NCBI GenBank assembly: GCA_001839685.1
Contig: MLAK01000815.1
Location: forward strand, 124,001-188,000
Length of the DNA stretch: 64,000 nucleotides
Direction: 5' to 3'
From: Tritrichomonas foetus
Taxonomy: Eukaryota > Parabasalia > Tritrichomonadida > Tritrichomonadidae
Shown: piece after piece, positions 60,418-64,000 of the stretch
Layout: the number at the start of each line of letters is the position of its first letter
How positions within the stretch are numbered: position 1 is the stretch's first letter
Translations under genes and position numbers: made by a program
Notes under the pieces: generated by a model
What the model was told of the DNA's origin: nothing
What the model saw: only the letters and a program-made list of their open reading frames with translations
Databases searched by the model: none

Positions 60418-61281
60418 ATGATGAAGATTGGAGCTGTCTTGAATCGAAGGAAACTCAAGTTCACGGAAGAAGAAGATGAGCAAATTCGAAATCTCGTCAA
60501 TGCAATCGGCCCAAAAAATTGGGAATTCATGGCCAACTTCATTCCCGGACGAAGTGGGAAACAGATCAGAGATCGATACACGAATTACCTCGCCCCCGGA
60601 ATCGCCCATACGGAATGGACCACTGATGAAGATTCTCTTCTCTTGGAGAAGTATGAAGCCCTTGGGTCAAAGTGGTCCGAAATGACTCAATTCTTCAATG
60701 GAAGAAACTCAAACAGCTTGAAAAATCGATTCAAATACCTCACTAAAAAGAGCTTTCTTTTTAAGAAATCCTCAAATGTTGAAATTTCCAGATCATCATC
60801 AGATTCTTCAATTCCGAATCCTGATAATTTTCAGCAGAATTCTGTGAATGAAGAAACAAAGAACACATCACCAACAGCTTTTTCTGAAAAAGATGTAAAT
60901 TTAAACATCATCACAAAAGTTGCCGATGGAAATGATGACGAAATTTCATCAATTAGTTTTACTTCTGAAGAATTAAATTCATTTGATCAGATTGAATCAG
61001 AAAATTCCAATCAAGCTTCAAATGAATTAAATTCTCAATATTCTGCAAATTTTGCTTTTCAGCAAAGTGCAGATTATTATGGAAATAAACAACAATCCAA
61101 AGTTGCAACATCATCTACAACTTCAAGTGATCATGAATTTGATATGAACAGTGATATTATTGAAGATAGTTCATTCGAAGATGAGGCATCATTCTTTTTC
61201 GAATTCAATGATGTCGATCCATTCTACGAAGTTAGTTGCAACGAAATATTCTTAAATGAACAGGATTATTGTTTCGAATAG
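60418..61281 (+). CDS. Myb-like transcription factor (R2R3 type), third of three
   Basis: The product is 287 residues. Repeats at about 13-60 (KFTEEEDEQIRNLVNAIGPK, WEFMANFIPGRSGKQIRDRY) and 65-110 (EWTTDEDSLLLEKYEALGSK, WSEMTQFFNGRNSNSLKNRF) carry the expected Trp residues. The C-terminal 170 residues are Ser/Asn/Glu-rich and acidic towards the end (SFEDEASFFFEFNDVDPFYE), which looks like an activation region. By hand count the repeat region is about 53 percent GC (60541-60600) while the tail is about 32 percent (61081-61140). Confidence 0.93.
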   Translation: MMKIGAVLNRRKLKFTEEEDEQIRNLVNAIGPKNWEFMANFIPGRSGKQIRDRYTNYLAPGIAHTEWTTDEDSLLLEKYEALGSKWSEMTQFFNGRNSNSLKNRFKYLTKKSFLFKKSSNVEISRSSSDSSIPNPDNFQQNSVNEETKNTSPTAFSEKDVNLNIITKVADGNDDEISSISFTSEELNSFDQIESENSNQASNELNSQYSANFAFQQSADYYGNKQQSKVATSSTTSSDHEFDMNSDIIEDSSFEDEASFFFEFNDVDPFYEVSCNEIFLNEQDYCFE

Positions 61282-61591
61282 AAATAAATATAGAATTATA
61301 GAAAATAAAGATAGAGCATATAATCATAGAGTTATAAAAATAAAGATAAATTACGTGACGAATATGATTTTTTTTTTTTTCTCCTTTTACTTCTTATTTT
61401 TCAAATGAAAAATCAAGATTATTACAATATTATTCAACATGGTTATTTTATCTAATCCAATCTATACAAAATTAAATCATGCTTTTGGTTAAATAAGAAA
61501 AATATTATGATAGAAAATTGGTAAGTAAGTATGGAAATAATTTTCTATTTATTCAAAAAATAACAAAAAATGAAAAAAATCGAACTAATAT
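61282..61591. other. Intergenic region between convergent genes
   Basis: Between the third Myb gene and the ABC transporter gene. Contains a run of twelve or more T near 61369-61380. No gene seen. Confidence 0.5.
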
Positions 61592-64000
61592 TCATTTGTT
61601 TGATTCTTCATCATAAAGAATTTTCATTAAAACATCTTCAAGATGTTCTACTGAAAGTGTAAAACTACTGAATCCAGTTGATTTCTTGCTTTCTTCGACA
61701 GCTTTCAACACACAAGAAATTTTTTCTATCATATCAAAGAAAATTTTTCGATCACCAATTATCTCCGCACTTTCAATTCCAGATTTGTGCACACAATCCA
61801 GAACGTTATTTGTTATTTCAACTTTTTCTTCATCAGGACATTCAATCTTGAGAACATATCCACATTTATATTTGGATCTCATTTCAACAGGTGTTCCACT
61901 AAATTTAAGTTTTCCTTTATTTAAAACAAATAATCGATGCATTACGCTTTCAGCTTCTTCTAAAGTATGAGTTGTAATTACAGCAGTAATATTTGTCATT
62001 TGTCCAATTGTTTTCCAGATTGAAAGTTTTGACATTAAATCAACACCAGCTGTTGGCTCATCCATAAAAATGATTGGTGGGTCACCAAGCATTGAAATTC
62101 CTACGCAAAGTTTACGTTTTTGACCACCACTTAAATCTTTTGCATAAGTATCAACTGAACCTTCCAATTGCAGTGTCGAAATAATTTTATCAATCATTTG
62201 TTCAAGATTTTCTTCAGGTAAACCACGAATGGTTCCAAAAAGTTCCAAATTCTCTTTAACTGTGAGCAACTCGATAAAAACATTGGATTGAAAAACCGCA
62301 CCAACATTTTTTTGGTTTTTCTTGAAAGTTGTTTCTTTTCCATCAATTTCAACACTACAAAAAGTTGAATCAATCATTCCACTTAAAATATTCAACAGTG
62401 TTGATTTACCTGCACCATTAGGTCCAATGATAATTGTGACTTCTCCTTTTACTAAATTAAAAGATACTGTATCTAAAGCAACACAATCATGTGAATACTT
62501 TTTCGTTATACAATTAACATGAATGAAATCATCTATTCTTTCATCTTCATCAGTTTCAATTTTATTCACATCTTCCAAATAAATTTCACCTTCATTTGAA
62601 TTGTTATTCTTTCTTTTTAAATATTTATTTGAAGATTGTGTATTGACTTTGTGGGAATTAGAAATTTTGTAATCTGGTTTATTTTTCTTGCCAAAGAGTT
62701 CATTCCAAGCTTGCACTTTAAAGAAATCTGACCATTTCATTGGAGCTATTCCAAATTCACGTTTGTTCATTAAATTAAATAAAATAAACAACAAAAGATA
62801 AATTATAAAATCGGCTGTTAAATAAAGCATTGACCAAGCAGGTGAATAAACATAATTGCTTGCTGGAAGTAAATTTGAGAATTTAACAGGTGATTGTCCT
62901 CGATAGCAGTTTGAATAAACTCCACCTATTCCCATTTGATAAGCAGCAATTGGAATAAATGAAAATAAATGTTTTGCCCATTCCGTTTTATTATTGACAC
63001 TTAATGTGTAAAAACCATTCATGAAAGAAAAGAAAATAGCAATCATTAAAATAGCAATTGTTATAGATCTTCCATTTTCACTTCTTTTCATAAAAGTTGA
63101 AAGAAAATATTGGAAAGAAATATGTGAAAGAACGTATAAAAATGACATTACAAATAAAACAAAGAAGTCAGTACCATCTAAATAAAACCAAAAGGCAAAA
63201 CATAAATTCATTAAAATATAAGGAATGAGTGAAAGTACAATAGGAGTAATGAAGTTAACAAACCAATAAATTGATTCAGGCATTCCCATTAAAAAGAACA
63301 AAGCAGCAACTTTTGAATCTTTTTCACTTAAAACAGTTTGAAAATCAGGCATAAATGCAATAATTAATGGAAGACATGCAATCAGCATGAAAAAGAATAG
63401 AATGTCAACCTGTTCTTTTCGTGCTAATCGAGGATAATGTTGACTAGAAATATTTAAATTGAGTAATTTATATAACCGTGGATTTGTAAATTCTTTTGGT
63501 AATATTTGGCCGACAGTATATTTCGTCAAGAAGTAGAAAATATCTCTTTCAGGTTCTCCATACAACGATTGCAAATAAATTTCTATTTTTGGCTCACGTT
63601 CTGTGATAGTGTAGTAGATTCCGAGTGCATTCATATCTGCTGAATCGACCCAATCTTGAAGATCTTCTTTTGTGTCACAAACAGTGATTGGAAGACTAGA
63701 CAAATTTGCGGATGTCAGCATTGGTGTGAAAACGTCATTAATGAACTTCTGAGTAAGTTCACTGTTTGGTGCGAAAATCAGCTTTGTGTCCGGAACGAAC
63801 AAAAACGTCATTAGGCCCATTGGCAAAAGTTCAGAATTATATTCGATTGTCTGATTGAGTTCGTCCGGGAAATGTTGGGTTGATGCGAGGTAAATCGGGT
63901 AGAGAATGAGATAGATAACGCATGCAAACAAAAACTCGAGAATTGAAGAAATTGACCTAATTTTTAATAAAAATTGCTTTTTGAATAAAGCTTTGAGTGT
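61592..64000 (-). CDS. ABC transporter, ABCA-like, partial at the right edge
   Basis: The visible part is 802 residues and the frame is open to the window edge (LKALFKKQFLLKIRSIS is visible upstream of the first hydrophobic helix), so the start lies outside. A first helix, a loop of about 140 residues and six further helices precede the ATPase domain (visible residues about 490-720). Walker A is GPNGAGKST, the signature LSGGQKRK, Walker B IIFMDEPTAGVDL, and the switch His is in TTHTLEEAE. All catalytic residues are present. Family A transporters are mostly lipid exporters. It differs clearly from the 985-residue transporter at 19253-22210, including in its loop, so it is not a recent duplicate. 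Confidence 0.9.
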   Translation of the reverse strand, partial: TLKALFKKQFLLKIRSISSILEFLFACVIYLILYPIYLASTQHFPDELNQTIEYNSELLPMGLMTFLFVPDTKLIFAPNSELTQKFINDVFTPMLTSANLSSLPITVCDTKEDLQDWVDSADMNALGIYYTITEREPKIEIYLQSLYGEPERDIFYFLTKYTVGQILPKEFTNPRLYKLLNLNISSQHYPRLARKEQVDILFFFMLIACLPLIIAFMPDFQTVLSEKDSKVAALFFLMGMPESIYWFVNFITPIVLSLIPYILMNLCFAFWFYLDGTDFFVLFVMSFLYVLSHISFQYFLSTFMKRSENGRSITIAILMIAIFFSFMNGFYTLSVNNKTEWAKHLFSFIPIAAYQMGIGGVYSNCYRGQSPVKFSNLLPASNYVYSPAWSMLYLTADFIIYLLLFILFNLMNKREFGIAPMKWSDFFKVQAWNELFGKKNKPDYKISNSHKVNTQSSNKYLKRKNNNSNEGEIYLEDVNKIETDEDERIDDFIHVNCITKKYSHDCVALDTVSFNLVKGEVTIIIGPNGAGKSTLLNILSGMIDSTFCSVEIDGKETTFKKNQKNVGAVFQSNVFIELLTVKENLELFGTIRGLPEENLEQMIDKIISTLQLEGSVDTYAKDLSGGQKRKLCVGISMLGDPPIIFMDEPTAGVDLMSKLSIWKTIGQMTNITAVITTHTLEEAESVMHRLFVLNKGKLKFSGTPVEMRSKYKCGYVLKIECPDEEKVEITNNVLDCVHKSGIESAEIIGDRKIFFDMIEKISCVLKAVEESKKSTGFSSFTLSVEHLEDVLMKILYDEESNK

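Noticed and set aside
1..64000. Spliceosomal introns with the trichomonad 3' motif ACTAACACACAG
   Set aside because: I saw no complete copy by eye; ACTAACAC near 43242 lies in the DUF4419-like relic. The one-base frame breaks cannot be introns.
1..64000. tRNA or rRNA genes
   Set aside because: I found no T-loop motif such as GGTTCGAATCC with a matching acceptor stem, nor any GC-rich block of rRNA character. A tRNA scan would be decisive.

Overview
The window looks like a draft contig from a trichomonad parasite, most probably Tritrichomonas or a close relative. It is very AT-rich, and its long genes read open from start to stop with no intron visible. The gene content is trichomonad in style: short R2R3 Myb proteins, a BTB plus F5/8C-like protein, an LRR-5 (BspA-type) protein fused to a degenerate kinase, a polytopic PAS/cyclase-like receptor, ABCA-type transporters, CAMK-like kinases, a single-bromodomain protein and surface glycosidases. 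The species call is inference from gene families, not from a marker gene.

Layout. Positions 1-4224 hold an assembly gap (253-734) and a gene graveyard: a decayed GH95 fucosidase-like gene (about 1140-2212) and a decayed TKL-like kinase (about 2440-2740). From 4225 to 9440 come an exportin-like HEAT protein, an O-mannosyltransferase (PMT) without MIR domains, and a coiled-coil protein split by a one-base frameshift. From 10182 to 13950 a GH129-like membrane-anchored glycosidase gene is broken by a complete 1285-bp mariner element (11930-13214) that has an intact D,D34D transposase, 26-bp inverted repeats and a TA duplication.

From 14473 to 22210 a 1525-residue PAS/degenerate-cyclase membrane protein faces an ABCA-type transporter tail to tail. 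From 23949 to 33289 lie a CAMK-like kinase, a charged disordered protein and a divergently transcribed 1839-residue helical-repeat protein. From 33997 to 42937 lie a Cdc25-like phosphatase, a BTB protein, a second kinase, a bromodomain protein and a secreted beta-helix/Cys-rich protein. From 43203 to 47889 lie a decayed DUF4419-like gene, an LRR/coiled-coil/pseudokinase gene split by a frameshift, and a Rab-like GTPase. From 49832 to 61281 three Myb genes alternate with small unrecognised genes, a methyltransferase and a 498-bp MITE-like element. A second ABCA-type transporter runs off the right edge.

There is no operon structure; each gene appears to be its own transcription unit. The main themes are signalling (three kinases or pseudokinases, Cdc25, a receptor), transcription (three Mybs, one bromodomain), membrane transport and trafficking, and cell-surface glycan handling. 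Main points for follow-up: the fresh-looking mariner inside GH129, the GH95 relic whose tryptophan and glutamine codons have turned into stops, the MITE-like element, the MIR-less PMT, a strong 5'-high GC gradient inside genes, and three coding regions each split by one base, which may be assembly errors.
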